A DNA stretch of 44,872 nucleotides from an uncultured Bacteroidales bacterium (GCA_944321885.1 CALUNB010000017.1:1-44872), one strand, 5' to 3'; counted from the stretch's first letter, positions 8,872-17,827 are shown. Program-made: numbers and translations. The notes: a model not told the origin generated them from the sequence alone.

Positions 8872-10203
8872 CTACATATCCTCCAAAGTCAGGCAGCGGG
8901 GTTCGATTTTGTATTTTGACAAGACTTTGGTTCTTATCGTTTCCACTTTTTTCGCAAAATTTTCAGGGTCGAAGTTTTTCCTTTGCCGTTTCACCTCTGC
9001 CACGACGGCTGTTTCTCCATCAGCCAGTATGCCTACGATATCAATTTCGCAAGCATTTTTGCCTTTCTTTGCCTGCCACCAAGAGCCGATATTCAGATAC
9101 TTCTTGCTTTCCGCCATTTGCTGATTGAAATACATTTCCAATGTTTGTCCGGAATAAGTGTGATAATCTTTCATTATCAAATCGCCCAACAGCTTGTAAT
9201 TTTCCAATTCCACCAACGGCCTGTATTTTACAAAATACCTGAACCAGAAGCGCAGAAACAAGTCTGAGATTTCAAAACGCACGGTCTGAGTCCCCTCTTT
9301 GGCAAAGATGGGGCGCTTTTTGGCAATCAGTTCATAATCTTCCTCCAAGCGCCTTATGTGTCCGGCGATGTTTGTTTCCCCCATGCTTTTTTCCAATTCG
9401 GGAAGTGTGTTCCGACCTCCTGCAATATCGGCCAATGCAGCAAAATAGTTTCCGTATTTCTTGCCGAACTTCTGTATCAAAAGGGCATTGCCTTCGTCAA
9501 TGAAAGGCGAATCGGCTTGTACCATAAGGCTTATCATCGTCTCGACCTCTGTACATCCGTTTTGCATGAACAGATCCACGTATTTTGGGACACCGCCTGT
9601 GAATGTGTATAAGGCCAACAAGTCCTCGTTCGTGTAGTCTGGCTTGTGGTCGGCCAAAATCTCTTTCAAGACATCGGTTGTGAACGGCCTGAGTTTGATG
9701 ATACTGTCACAGCGTCCATAAAGAGGTTCACGGGCATCTCGGAATATTCGCGTCATCAGGGTGTATACGGAACCGCTTGCGATGAAGTTTATATGGGTCG
9801 AATCTTTATACCTATCCCAAATGTCTTGGATTCTGCTATACACGCTTGGGTTTATATAAAAGAATTCCTGGAACTCATCTATGACAAGATTGAACTTTTC
9901 TGTTTTTCCCGCACGCATCAATATCTCAAAAAGATCAGCAAATGATTCTGTGCTTTCAGGCACAAATACACTTTTCAAGGTCTCATTGATTGCTTTGGCA
10001 AAGACATGGCACAACATGGCCTCATTGCTGCGGCTTACAAAGAGATAAACCATCGGGGACTGCTCGCAACTCTTTTTTATCAGCATGGTTTTGCCGATTC
10101 TTCGTCTGCCGGTCAGCACGGTCATCTGCGAATGGTCGTTAAACGCCACGTTTCTTCTCCGCTCCAATAGGGCAAGCTCCTCTTTTCTATCGTAAAATTT
10201 CAT
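8872..10203 (-). CDS. AAA/STAND-type ATPase with DUF234 nuclease-like C terminus
   Basis: A 443-residue protein of the archaeal-type ATPase family (ATPase_2 followed by DUF234), common as accessory genes in gut Bacteroidales. The P-loop is GRRRIGKT at residues 32-39, the Walker B is NLVIDEFQEF near 106-115, and a sensor-like FIASGS follows. A winged-helix middle region leads to a C-terminal domain with EIDIVG, then about 11 residues later VAEVK, which is the D-x(n)-ExK pattern of PD-(D/E)xK nucleases. The biological role of this family is not established; defence or mobile-element functions have been suggested. Base composition is clearly richer in A and T than the flanking genes, consistent with horizontal gain. 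It is monocistronic, with a perfect -7 box about 118 bases upstream and paired direct repeats in its leader. Confidence 0.85.
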   Translation of the reverse strand: MKFYDRKEELALLERRRNVAFNDHSQMTVLTGRRRIGKTMLIKKSCEQSPMVYLFVSRSNEAMLCHVFAKAINETLKSVFVPESTESFADLFEILMRAGKTEKFNLVIDEFQEFFYINPSVYSRIQDIWDRYKDSTHINFIASGSVYTLMTRIFRDAREPLYGRCDSIIKLRPFTTDVLKEILADHKPDYTNEDLLALYTFTGGVPKYVDLFMQNGCTEVETMISLMVQADSPFIDEGNALLIQKFGKKYGNYFAALADIAGGRNTLPELEKSMGETNIAGHIRRLEEDYELIAKKRPIFAKEGTQTVRFEISDLFLRFWFRYFVKYRPLVELENYKLLGDLIMKDYHTYSGQTLEMYFNQQMAESKKYLNIGSWWQAKKGKNACEIDIVGILADGETAVVAEVKRQRKNFDPENFAKKVETIRTKVLSKYKIEPRCLTLEDM

Positions 10204-10285
10204 ATTGGCTTATTTTGCTGTTTATTTGGCATATTTTTTTGATTGCCATTGTCGAACCGCATATCAACCCAGAAGGAAAATATAT

Positions 10286-10309
10286 GGCTGTATAATATAC
10301 GGCTGTATA
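10286..10309. repeat. Paired direct repeats GGCTGTATA in ATPase leader
   Basis: Two exact copies of GGCTGTATA (10286-10294 and 10301-10309) are spaced 15 bases apart within an AT-rich stretch containing TATAATATA. They lie 12 bases downstream of the predicted -7 box of the ATPase gene, a position suited to an operator that blocks transcription. Confidence 0.45.
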
Positions 10310-10320
10310 TTTTGCTTCTG

Positions 10321-10328
10321 CAAAGATA
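10321..10328 (-). promoter_or_regulatory. -7 box TATCTTTG for ATPase gene
   Basis: A perfect TAnnTTTG box on the minus strand (TATCTTTG followed by C), 118 bases upstream of the ATG at 10203. No clear -33 TTG partner is seen. Confidence 0.5.
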
Positions 10329-10417
10329 GGAATAGTATTTAAATCTGTATAAAAATGCCGTTCCGGTACGGCAGAGGATGCTTTCGACCGCCTTATGGAA
10401 GTCATGTGAAGCCCGGT

Positions 10418-10441
10418 GTTTGCCCATCGGGGCCTATTTTG
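10418..10441 (-). repeat. Fragment of dispersed repeat (third copy of element core)
   Basis: Twenty-two of these 24 bases match, in the opposite orientation, the stretch 27803-27826 of the inverted-repeat element between phoU and phoB. The shared core is GTTTGCCCATCGGGG followed by CTATTT. The similarity fades on both sides, so this is a remnant or a shared structural module, and it could be chance-level if the family is not confirmed elsewhere. Confidence 0.4.
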
Positions 10442-10626
10442 AGTTTGGCCGAGGTGCCGCCTGTTTTCGGTGACACCAAAGCAACGAAGCAGATTGCTCA
10501 TTATGATACGCCGTCATCGTTTGTGTTTTTCACGCCAGATAGCTGGGCTATCCTCCTGAGAAAAAATTTCAAAATCCTACAAAATCCATCTTTGATGCTC
10601 TAAACAAAAAATAAACATTTTTTCTC

Positions 10627-10634
10627 TACCTTTG
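10627..10634 (+). promoter_or_regulatory. -7 box TACCTTTG for TonB receptor operon
   Basis: A perfect TAnnTTTG box (TACCTTTG then CC) follows an AT-rich tract and lies 70 bases before the receptor ATG at 10704. Confidence 0.6.
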
Positions 10635-10703
10635 CCGCGTTTTATTGGGGTGGAAGCCGCAATTCCTGCCGGTTTTTCCCCAAGGGGAAATTGTATTATC
10701 AGA

Positions 10704-13445
10704 ATGAAGCAGCTTTTTTTTACAGTGGTTTTGCTCGGTACGGTGTCCTTTGCTTTCGCGCAGCGGCAAGTGAGCGGCACGGTGCTCGACAAACGCAGCA
10801 AGCAACCCTTGGCAGGCGCGGAAGTCTCGATTGGCGTCGAGACCCGGCAAGTGAACCAGGATGGGACGTTCCTTTTCCAGAATGTTCCGGAAAAAGGCAA
10901 AGTGACCCTTTCGGTTTCCGCGCCCGGTTACCAAAGCCTTGTCTTGAATGTCAAGGATTTCGAAGACGCCCTGTATTATTTGGAAGAAGTGGATGAGAAC
11001 CTGCTCGACTTCGGCCTTTTTGAATTGGACGGGGACGAGGACATGGGCTATGGCGGCCAGTCGGTAGCCGGTTTGGAAACCTCTTCCGAGGACGTGTTCG
11101 ACCGCAATGCCGGTTACAACCTCAGTTTCGCGTATTTCCGTCCCCGGGGATACGACAACCAGAACAACAGCGTCTACATCAACGGGGCCTTGATGAACGA
11201 CCCGGAAAACGGCCGGGCCTCTTGGTCGGAATGGGGTGGGTTGAACGATGCCACCCGTAACAGTGAAGCCGTGAGCGGCCTGAAACCCAATAATTTCAGC
11301 TTCGGCAACGTGGGAGGGGCGGAAAACATGAACATGCGGGCTTCGGCCATGCCCCGCCAGCATAAGTTCACGTATTCCTTGAGCAACCGGACCTATACGC
11401 ACCGTTTGATGTACACCTACGGTTCAGGCTTGACTCCGAAAGGCTGGGCATTTTCTTTGAGCATTTCCCGCCGTTGGGGTAACGGCTTGGTCTATAATCA
11501 GAATACCGGGGTCCGCGTACCGCGTTTCTCGGAAAATTACGATTCCAAAGGGGTGCCGGACGGCTTGCTCTACGACAGCTGGGGCTACTACGCTTCGGTT
11601 TCGAAGAAGTTCGGTTCCACCGGCCATTCGCTAAGCTTCGTGGCTTTCGGTTCGCCCACCAAGCGGGCCATGCAAGGCGGTTCCTACCAGGAAGTCTACG
11701 ATTTGGTAGGAAGCAATTATTATAATGGGAACTGGGGATACCAGAACGGGGAAATCCGCAGCGCCCGGATCCGGCAGACCTTCTTGCCCACCTTCCAATT
11801 GGTCTGGGACTACGAAAAGGATAAGACCAAGGTCAGCACCACGGCGAGTTACCAATTCGGTCGTTACGGGACCACGGCCTTGAACTGGTACGATGCGCCC
11901 GACCCGCGTCCGGATTATTACCGTTACCTGCCTTCCTATTACGAGGATCCCGTCACGGCGGCCATGGTAGCCGATTTGTGGCGCAACGACCCGACCAAGA
12001 GTCAAATCAACTGGGACGAACTCTACCAGGTCAACTATACCCAGAACGCTTTGGGCCGTCAGGCGAAATACATGATTGAAGACCGCCGCAACGATGTGAG
12101 CGACTTCGATTTGAGTTCGGTCCTGAACCAGACTTTGAACGACAACATCCAGTTGAACGCCGGGGCGAGGGTCCGCAACAGCGTGACTTACAATTTCAAG
12201 ACTGTTTCCGACCTTTTGGGAGGGGAGTATTGGCGCGATATCGACCAGTTTGCCGAACGCGACTTTTCTTCGAGTGCTGCCGAAATCCAGAACGACTTGG
12301 ACAATCCCGACCGGATCGTGCATGAAGGGGATGTGTTCGGTTACAATTACGACATGCACCAGGTCTATGGCGAATTGTTCGCGATGGGCTTGTTCGAATA
12401 CGCCCATTGGGACTTCTACGCCGGGGCGGAATTCTCCACCACGCATTTTTGGCGTTACGGCCACATGCGCAATGGCCGGGCTCCTGAGAACTCCAAAGGC
12501 AAGGGCGATGTGCACAGCTTCTACAATTACGGTTTGAAAACCGGGGCCACTTGGAAGATAAACGGACGTAACTACATTTATGCCAACGTTTTGTGGAAGA
12601 CCCGTGCCCCCTATATCCGGAACGCGTACATTTCCCCGCGTATCAAGGACGTGGTGGCAAGCGATTTGCGCAATGAAAAGATTTTCTCCTTCGATGTCAA
12701 CTACGTGCTCAAGACCCCGGTGGTCCAAGGACGTATCACGTTCTTCCACACGATGTTCTTCGACGGCATGGAGTCTTTCAGTTTCTACCACGACGATTAC
12801 CGGACTTTTGTGAACTACACCCTGAGCAATGTGGACCAGGTACACCAAGGCGTGGAATTGGGTTTGGATGTGAAAATCCTGCCTTCCTTGAGCGCCACTT
12901 TGATCGGGACCGTGGGCAACTACCGTTACACCAGCCGTCCGGATGCCACGATTTCGGCTGAAAACGGGGCGTTCGAAGACCGGCACAACACGATTTATTA
13001 CGAAAACTACTATGTGACCGGAACGCCTCAGTTGGCCGGTTCGTTGGGGCTTAACTACCAGGCTCCATTCAATATCTATTTGAACGCCAACTTGAACTAC
13101 GTCAATTGGAACTATCTGAGCATGAACCCCGAACGCCGTTCCACGGCGGCTATCGAGGGGGTGGCGATGGAAAACGAGGATTTGTTGAACGCCATTCTCG
13201 ACGAGGAAATGCTCCAAGGTGGTTTCACCTTGGATATTTCGGTGGGCAAGGTGTTCCGTTTCAAGGGCTGGCAGTTGAACCTGAACGCTTCGGTGCAGAA
13301 CGTGACCAACAACCGCAACATCCAGACCGGCGGTTACGAGCAACGCCGTTTCGACTATGCCGAACACGATGTGGACAAGTATCCCCCGCGTTATTTCTAT
13401 GCCTACGGGACTACCTTCTTCATCAATGTGGGCGTGCGTTTTTAA
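10704..13445 (+). CDS. TonB-dependent outer-membrane receptor with carboxypeptidase-regulatory-like domain
   Basis: A 913-residue outer-membrane protein. A signal peptide (residues 1-19, ending AFA-Q) is followed by a CarboxypepD_reg-like beta-sandwich (QVSGTVLDKRSKQPLAGAEV to SVSAPGYQSLVLNV), a degenerate plug-like region (FRPRGYDNQNNSVYINGALM) and a long beta-barrel ending in an aromatic residue (INVGVRF). It is not a typical SusC: there is no SusD partner and no SusC signature was seen, and no clear TonB box was recognised. The substrate is unknown. It is the first of three genes with 24- and 16-base gaps, followed by two DUF5689 lipoproteins, so these probably form one outer-membrane system. 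The start at 10704 fits the signal peptide; the frame extends to a TTG at 10632 that overlaps the promoter. Confidence 0.88.
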   Translation: MKQLFFTVVLLGTVSFAFAQRQVSGTVLDKRSKQPLAGAEVSIGVETRQVNQDGTFLFQNVPEKGKVTLSVSAPGYQSLVLNVKDFEDALYYLEEVDENLLDFGLFELDGDEDMGYGGQSVAGLETSSEDVFDRNAGYNLSFAYFRPRGYDNQNNSVYINGALMNDPENGRASWSEWGGLNDATRNSEAVSGLKPNNFSFGNVGGAENMNMRASAMPRQHKFTYSLSNRTYTHRLMYTYGSGLTPKGWAFSLSISRRWGNGLVYNQNTGVRVPRFSENYDSKGVPDGLLYDSWGYYASVSKKFGSTGHSLSFVAFGSPTKRAMQGGSYQEVYDLVGSNYYNGNWGYQNGEIRSARIRQTFLPTFQLVWDYEKDKTKVSTTASYQFGRYGTTALNWYDAPDPRPDYYRYLPSYYEDPVTAAMVADLWRNDPTKSQINWDELYQVNYTQNALGRQAKYMIEDRRNDVSDFDLSSVLNQTLNDNIQLNAGARVRNSVTYNFKTVSDLLGGEYWRDIDQFAERDFSSSAAEIQNDLDNPDRIVHEGDVFGYNYDMHQVYGELFAMGLFEYAHWDFYAGAEFSTTHFWRYGHMRNGRAPENSKGKGDVHSFYNYGLKTGATWKINGRNYIYANVLWKTRAPYIRNAYISPRIKDVVASDLRNEKIFSFDVNYVLKTPVVQGRITFFHTMFFDGMESFSFYHDDYRTFVNYTLSNVDQVHQGVELGLDVKILPSLSATLIGTVGNYRYTSRPDATISAENGAFEDRHNTIYYENYYVTGTPQLAGSLGLNYQAPFNIYLNANLNYVNWNYLSMNPERRSTAAIEGVAMENEDLLNAILDEEMLQGGFTLDISVGKVFRFKGWQLNLNASVQNVTNNRNIQTGGYEQRRFDYAEHDVDKYPPRYFYAYGTTFFINVGVRF

Positions 13446-13469
13446 ATACCGGAAAAGAAAGGATAAGAG

Positions 13470-14309
13470 ATGAAAAACATACGATTTGCGTTTTTGTTCG
13501 CAGCGGTGGCGGCTTTGGCTTCTTGTACGGGGGAACGCGATACCCCGGAAGCACCTTGGACCGATTTGGAAGCCAACACCACGATTGCCGACCTGATTTC
13601 CAACTACGAAGGTCTGGATTACGCGGCCATCGACACGCCTTTGTACATCGAAGGCGTGGTGACGGGCAACGATATCTCGGGCAACCTCTACAAGAAGATT
13701 TTCTTGCAGGATTCCACGGTGGGAATCGATATCGAAATCGAGATGACCAACAATTATCATAAATACCCTATCGGGCAGAGATTGGTCATCGATGCCCAAG
13801 GGCTTGCTTTCGGTACCTACCGGGGTCAACCCCAGTTGGCAGCCCAGGGGGACAATGTGACGGAACGTTTGTACGAACCTGAGTGCGATGAGCATTTCCA
13901 TCGCAAGGGTTATGCTTCGGAAGTCAATGTTCCCGAACCGTTGAGTTTGAGCCTGAACGAAGTGAATTTCCGTCCTTCGCGTTACATCGGACGTTTCCTG
14001 CGTTTCGATTCCGTGCAATTCGATTCGGCTGGCTGCGTGTTCGTGGACCAGGTTGCGGCCGCAACGAGCGGGAATGCGATGAACCGGACCATCCGCGACA
14101 AGCGGAACAATTCCTTGGCAGTCCGTATCAGTGCCTATGCTTTGTTCGCGCCAGATACCATTCCCTATGGTTTGGGGACGGTGCAAGGGATTCTGGGTAT
14201 CTACGAAAGCGGGAGCAACCGGGAATTGCAGCTCTTTCCCCGGATGAAGGAAGATTTGATTGGCTTTTCCGAAACGCCGCTTGGAAACATGGGTTCGGAA
14301 AACGAATAA
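13470..14309 (+). CDS. DUF5689 surface lipoprotein (short paralogue)
   Basis: A 279-residue lipoprotein with signal peptide and lipobox ALASC (Cys 19). The body matches the DUF5689 pattern found in Bacteroidota next to TonB receptors: TTIADLISNYEG, then YIEGVVTGNDISGNLYKKI and IGQRLVIDAQGL. The function of this domain is not established; it looks like an OB-fold-like beta domain, as in secreted nucleic-acid-associated proteins, but that is inference. It shares a nearly identical block (GNDISGNLYK) with the next gene, so the two arose by duplication. It sits 24 bases after the receptor gene in the same operon. Confidence 0.82.
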   Translation: MKNIRFAFLFAAVAALASCTGERDTPEAPWTDLEANTTIADLISNYEGLDYAAIDTPLYIEGVVTGNDISGNLYKKIFLQDSTVGIDIEIEMTNNYHKYPIGQRLVIDAQGLAFGTYRGQPQLAAQGDNVTERLYEPECDEHFHRKGYASEVNVPEPLSLSLNEVNFRPSRYIGRFLRFDSVQFDSAGCVFVDQVAAATSGNAMNRTIRDKRNNSLAVRISAYALFAPDTIPYGLGTVQGILGIYESGSNRELQLFPRMKEDLIGFSETPLGNMGSENE

Positions 14310-14311
14310 TT

Positions 14312-14317
14312 AGGAGG
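14312..14317 (+). promoter_or_regulatory. Strong Shine-Dalgarno site for second DUF5689 gene
   Basis: AGGAGG lies 8 bases before the ATG at 14326. Strong Shine-Dalgarno sites are unusual in Bacteroidota, and this one fixes the start at 14326 rather than the TTG at 14320. Confidence 0.65.
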
Positions 14318-14325
14318 AATTGAAA

Positions 14326-15798
14326 ATGAACAGGCATTCGATATTCAGAAAATCGGCGCTTTTGCCGATATTGGCCCTTTTGTCGGTTTCGTGCGTCAAA
14401 TACCGGCACGACGATGCCCCGGATCGTTCCGGAGAGGTCTGGGAACCGGAGAATGCCCGGATCATGTCGGTCCAGGAGCTGAAAGGCCGTTTCCCGGGCG
14501 AGTTTGATTCGGTGGGGCAGTTCATGGAGGTGGTTTCCGTAACGGATTCGCTGACCGGCGTTTCCCGGATGGATACCGTTTACAAGGATATTTACCTGCA
14601 TGTGGTTGTCATCGGCAACGATATCTCGGGCAACCTTTACAAGAGCATGTATGTCCGGGATATCAGCGAACCGGGCATGGAAGACGTGGGTAGCCTCAGC
14701 TCCGTGGGGCAAGCCTTGAACATTGCCGTGGACAAGACCGGTCTGTATAATTTCTATCCGGTGGGCCAGGAGATTTACATCAATTGCAGCGGCCTGTATT
14801 TCGGGCGTTATGAGAACCTGCCGCAACTGGGCTACCGTTATGCGGACGATAACGGGATTGTCGGCTTGGGCCGTATTCCTGACGAGGTTTTCACCCAGCA
14901 TGTGTTCAAATCCGGCTTGCCGCCGGTGGATAGTGCGGATATGCCGCAGCCCATCGAAATCACGGATGCGGAAGACCTGGACAATACGGCGCTGTACAAC
15001 CAGTTGGTGGTCTTGCGCAATGTACAGTTCGCTGGGGACGAAGTAGGGGAAGAATTCGCTCCGGCACCTCCGGTGGGGACCAACCCGACTTCGACCAACC
15101 GCTATTTCACCATCGATGGGGAAGGTTCGGAATTGGTGTTGCGTACCAGCAGCGCTTGTCGTTTCTTCCGCGAACCGGTTCCTGCCGGGACGGGAGACAT
15201 GACTTGCATTTACGCTGTTTATGGGGATACCAAGCAGTTCTATCTGCGTTCCTATAGTGATTTGGACACGGCGAAGTTCAACGCGACCAGCGAGGAAAAT
15301 TATCCCATTTTCTATGCTTCCTTTGCCAACGGGATTTCCAAATTCCGTATCCAGAGCGTGCTTGGGGATGCCCGTTGGACCTGGGGTAATTACGGGGGCG
15401 GTTGCGCGATGGTGCAAGGTTCGCAGGATTACCGGGAAAACGAGGATTGGTTGATTTCGGATGAAATCGAGATTCCCGCCGACCGTTTCGACTTGGTGAC
15501 CTTGGCGTTCGACCAAGCTTTAAGCTACAAGTTCGACTCCCCGGATTCGTATTATACCGTGCGTATCTCGGAAAATTACGACCCGGAAACCCATGTGGAC
15601 CCGAATACGGCTGATTGGACTGTTTTGCAGATTCCCAATCCGCATCCGGGCAACAGTTTCACCTTCATGTCCAGCGGCAATATCGATTTGCGGGCCTACA
15701 AGGGCAAGACTGTCCGTATCGCCTTCGTTTACAAGAGCGATGACTCGGCTATGGCGACTTGGGAATTGAACCGGGTCCGGATTTACGGGAATAACTAG
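14326..15798 (+). CDS. DUF5689 lipoprotein with C-terminal choice-of-anchor-J-like domain
   Basis: A 490-residue lipoprotein; lipobox LSVSC with Cys 23. The N-terminal half is a DUF5689 domain with the block VVIGNDISGNLYKSMYVRD, clearly related to the preceding gene. The C-terminal part, from about residue 325 (FYASFANGISKF), resembles the beta-sandwich modules (choice-of-anchor J / MAM-like) that Bacteroidota attach to surface proteins: EDWLISDEIEI, then ISENYDP and RIAFVYKSDD. This suggests binding of a polymer or protein at the cell surface. It is the last gene of the receptor operon and is followed by a strong terminator. The specific ligand cannot be told from sequence. Confidence 0.8.
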   Translation: MNRHSIFRKSALLPILALLSVSCVKYRHDDAPDRSGEVWEPENARIMSVQELKGRFPGEFDSVGQFMEVVSVTDSLTGVSRMDTVYKDIYLHVVVIGNDISGNLYKSMYVRDISEPGMEDVGSLSSVGQALNIAVDKTGLYNFYPVGQEIYINCSGLYFGRYENLPQLGYRYADDNGIVGLGRIPDEVFTQHVFKSGLPPVDSADMPQPIEITDAEDLDNTALYNQLVVLRNVQFAGDEVGEEFAPAPPVGTNPTSTNRYFTIDGEGSELVLRTSSACRFFREPVPAGTGDMTCIYAVYGDTKQFYLRSYSDLDTAKFNATSEENYPIFYASFANGISKFRIQSVLGDARWTWGNYGGGCAMVQGSQDYRENEDWLISDEIEIPADRFDLVTLAFDQALSYKFDSPDSYYTVRISENYDPETHVDPNTADWTVLQIPNPHPGNSFTFMSSGNIDLRAYKGKTVRIAFVYKSDDSAMATWELNRVRIYGNN

Positions 15799-15824
15799 GA
15801 GATTTTTTGGACCTTTGTCGGGGA

Positions 15825-15870
15825 AACCCGGACCTGGACAGCGAGTTTGCCCGGGTCCGGGTTCTTCTTT
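15825..15870 (+). terminator. Intrinsic terminator after receptor/DUF5689 operon
   Basis: A perfect 10-bp stem AACCCGGACC (15825-15834) with GGTCCGGGTT (15854-15863) is followed by CTTCTTT. It lies 26 bases after the stop and just before recQ, so recQ needs its own promoter or readthrough. Confidence 0.8.
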
Positions 15871-15892
15871 AATCTTCAAAATTTGACGGGTT

Positions 15893-17827
15893 TTGGAAAC
15901 GAGCAAGGACATACACCGCATATTGCAGGAATATTGGGGCTACAAGCAGTTCCGCCCATTACAGCAGGATATCGTGGAATACGTGCTGCAAGGCCGGGAT
16001 GCCTTGGCACTGCTTCCCACCGGAGGCGGCAAGTCCGTTTGTTTCCAGGTACCGGCTATGGCCATGCCGGGAATCTGTATCGTCATTTCTCCTTTGATTG
16101 CCTTGATGAAAGACCAGGTGGAGAATCTCCGCAAGCGGGGGATTCCGGCGGCGAGCCTGTACAGCGGGCTTTCCCGCCAGGAAGCGGAAGCGGTGCTGAA
16201 CGGAGCGGTCCACGGACGTTACAAATTCCTCTATGTCTCTCCCGAACGTTGTCGCAACGCGATGTTCCTGGCGCATTTGCAGCGCATGAAGGTCTGCTTG
16301 CTTGCCGTGGACGAGGCCCATTGCATTTCCCAATGGGGGTATGATTTCCGACCCCCTTATTTGCAGATAGCCGATTTGCGTCCTTTGCTTCCCGGGGTTC
16401 CCCTGTTGGCTTTGACCGCCACGGCCACGCCCGAGGTGGTGGAGGATATCCTGGAAAAATTGCTGATTCGACCCAAGAAGGTTTTCCAAAAAAGCTTCAT
16501 GCGGGAGAATTTGGTGTATTATGTGATAGAGGACGAAGACAAGATGGGACGATTGGAACGGATTGTCCGGAAGGTGGGAGGTTGCGGGATTGTCTACCTC
16601 AGAAGCCGGCGGAAGACGGAAAGCCTGGCCGAAGCCTTGTGCAAACGCGGCATTTCCGCGACCTTTTACCATGCCGGTTTGGACCACGGGGAACGTTCCC
16701 GGAGGCAACAGGCCTGGGTGGAAAACCAGGTCCAGCTCATGGTGGCCACCAATGCCTTCGGGATGGGTATCGACAAGCCCGATGTGCGTTTCGTGGTCCA
16801 TTTGGATTTGCCGGACACCTTGGAAGCCTATTTCCAGGAAGCCGGCCGGGCGGGACGGGACGGGAAGAAGGCTTTCGCCTTGCTGGTCTACCATGCTTCC
16901 GACCGGGAGACGGCCTTGGAAAATTTCGAAAAATCCTATCCTCCACCGGCTTTCATCCGTCGGGTTTACGCGGCGGCGGGCAATTATTGCCAGGTGCCGC
17001 CCGGAAGCGGGGAAGGTTCTGTTTTCGCCTTCGATTTGAGGGATTTCTGCCATACTTATGCTTTGCCCGTACCCGAAACGGCTTCCGCTTTGGCATTTCT
17101 GGAAAGGGCCGGTTATTTCCGGTTTTCCGATTCGGTGGAAGAGGGCTCGAAATTGCGGTTCACGGCCAATTACGAGGAAATTTACCGGTACCAGGTCGCC
17201 TATCCCGAAAGCGGGCTTTTGTTGCAGGTTTTGCTGCGCATTTACGGAGGCCGCTTGTTTTCGGGTTATGAATCCGTTTCGGAAAAGGAGTTGGCCCGGT
17301 ATTGCAGCCGGACCGATGGCCGGGAACGGGACGAGGCTTGGGTGAAGAAACACTTGGCTGTCCTGCACGAGCGTTCCATCGTGGATTACCGGCCCTTGCC
17401 GCAAGGACCTCTTTTGACTTTTGTGGTGGAGCGATGCAAACCGGGGCTTTTCTTCCTCCCTCCGGAAGTCTACCGGGAACGCAAGGAGAATGCAAGGCGG
17501 AAATTGGATGCCGTCATCGGGTATGCCACGGAACACAGCTTGTGCCGGAGCCGTTACCTTTTGCAATATTTCGGGGAAGAGAAGAGCCAGCCTTGCGGCT
17601 TTTGCGATGTATGCCTCCACCGGCGGCATCCCGTTCCGACAAAGCAGGACCGGGATCGCCTGTTGGCTGAAATCAAACCCTTGTTGCAAGAGAATGCTGT
17701 GAGCTTGAGGGAATTGTCGGATTTGTTGCCCGAAGAAGACGAAAATCTTTTGCGTCTTGTCTGGGAAGAGCTGCTCGGGGAAGAGAGAATTGTTTCCCAA
17801 GATGGGCAAAGATTCCGTTGGACCTGA
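15893..17827 (+). CDS. recQ: ATP-dependent DNA helicase RecQ
   Basis: A 644-residue 3'-5' superfamily-2 DNA helicase for recombination repair. Motifs: FRPLQ (motif 0) near 20-24, Walker A PTGGGKS at 42-48, DEAH at 140-143, the aromatic-rich loop SQWGYDFRP, TATATP (motif III), and the second RecA domain with MGIDKPDVRFVVH and QEAGRAGRDG. The RecQ-C region carries a zinc-site pattern with CGFCDVC near residue 567. There is no HRDC domain, so this is the short form common in Bacteroidota. The start is a TTG at 15893: an in-frame stop lies three codons upstream and no ATG occurs before motif I, so the TTG is forced. It is only 23 bases from a strong terminator; no obvious promoter was identified. 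Confidence 0.93.
   Translation: METSKDIHRILQEYWGYKQFRPLQQDIVEYVLQGRDALALLPTGGGKSVCFQVPAMAMPGICIVISPLIALMKDQVENLRKRGIPAASLYSGLSRQEAEAVLNGAVHGRYKFLYVSPERCRNAMFLAHLQRMKVCLLAVDEAHCISQWGYDFRPPYLQIADLRPLLPGVPLLALTATATPEVVEDILEKLLIRPKKVFQKSFMRENLVYYVIEDEDKMGRLERIVRKVGGCGIVYLRSRRKTESLAEALCKRGISATFYHAGLDHGERSRRQQAWVENQVQLMVATNAFGMGIDKPDVRFVVHLDLPDTLEAYFQEAGRAGRDGKKAFALLVYHASDRETALENFEKSYPPPAFIRRVYAAAGNYCQVPPGSGEGSVFAFDLRDFCHTYALPVPETASALAFLERAGYFRFSDSVEEGSKLRFTANYEEIYRYQVAYPESGLLLQVLLRIYGGRLFSGYESVSEKELARYCSRTDGRERDEAWVKKHLAVLHERSIVDYRPLPQGPLLTFVVERCKPGLFFLPPEVYRERKENARRKLDAVIGYATEHSLCRSRYLLQYFGEEKSQPCGFCDVCLHRRHPVPTKQDRDRLLAEIKPLLQENAVSLRELSDLLPEEDENLLRLVWEELLGEERIVSQDGQRFRWT

Larger units (their letters stand above)
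10204..10703. other. Intergenic region between divergent ATPase and TonB receptor genes
   Basis: About 500 bases without a supported gene. It holds the promoters of both flanking genes, the direct repeats at 10286-10309, a 24-base fragment (10418-10441) matching the interior of the repeat element at 27.7 kb, and an AT-rich tract just before 10627. Short open frames on both strands have no recognisable features. Confidence 0.5.

Noticed and set aside
11631..14186. Very long open frame on the minus strand opposite the TonB receptor and first DUF5689 gene
   Set aside because: It is a shadow of GC-rich coding sequence; its translation is without family features, while the plus strand has signal peptides, domains and a promoter.
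13470..15798. SusD-like partner for the TonB receptor
   Set aside because: The two lipoproteins are beta-rich DUF5689 proteins, not helical SusD/RagB proteins.
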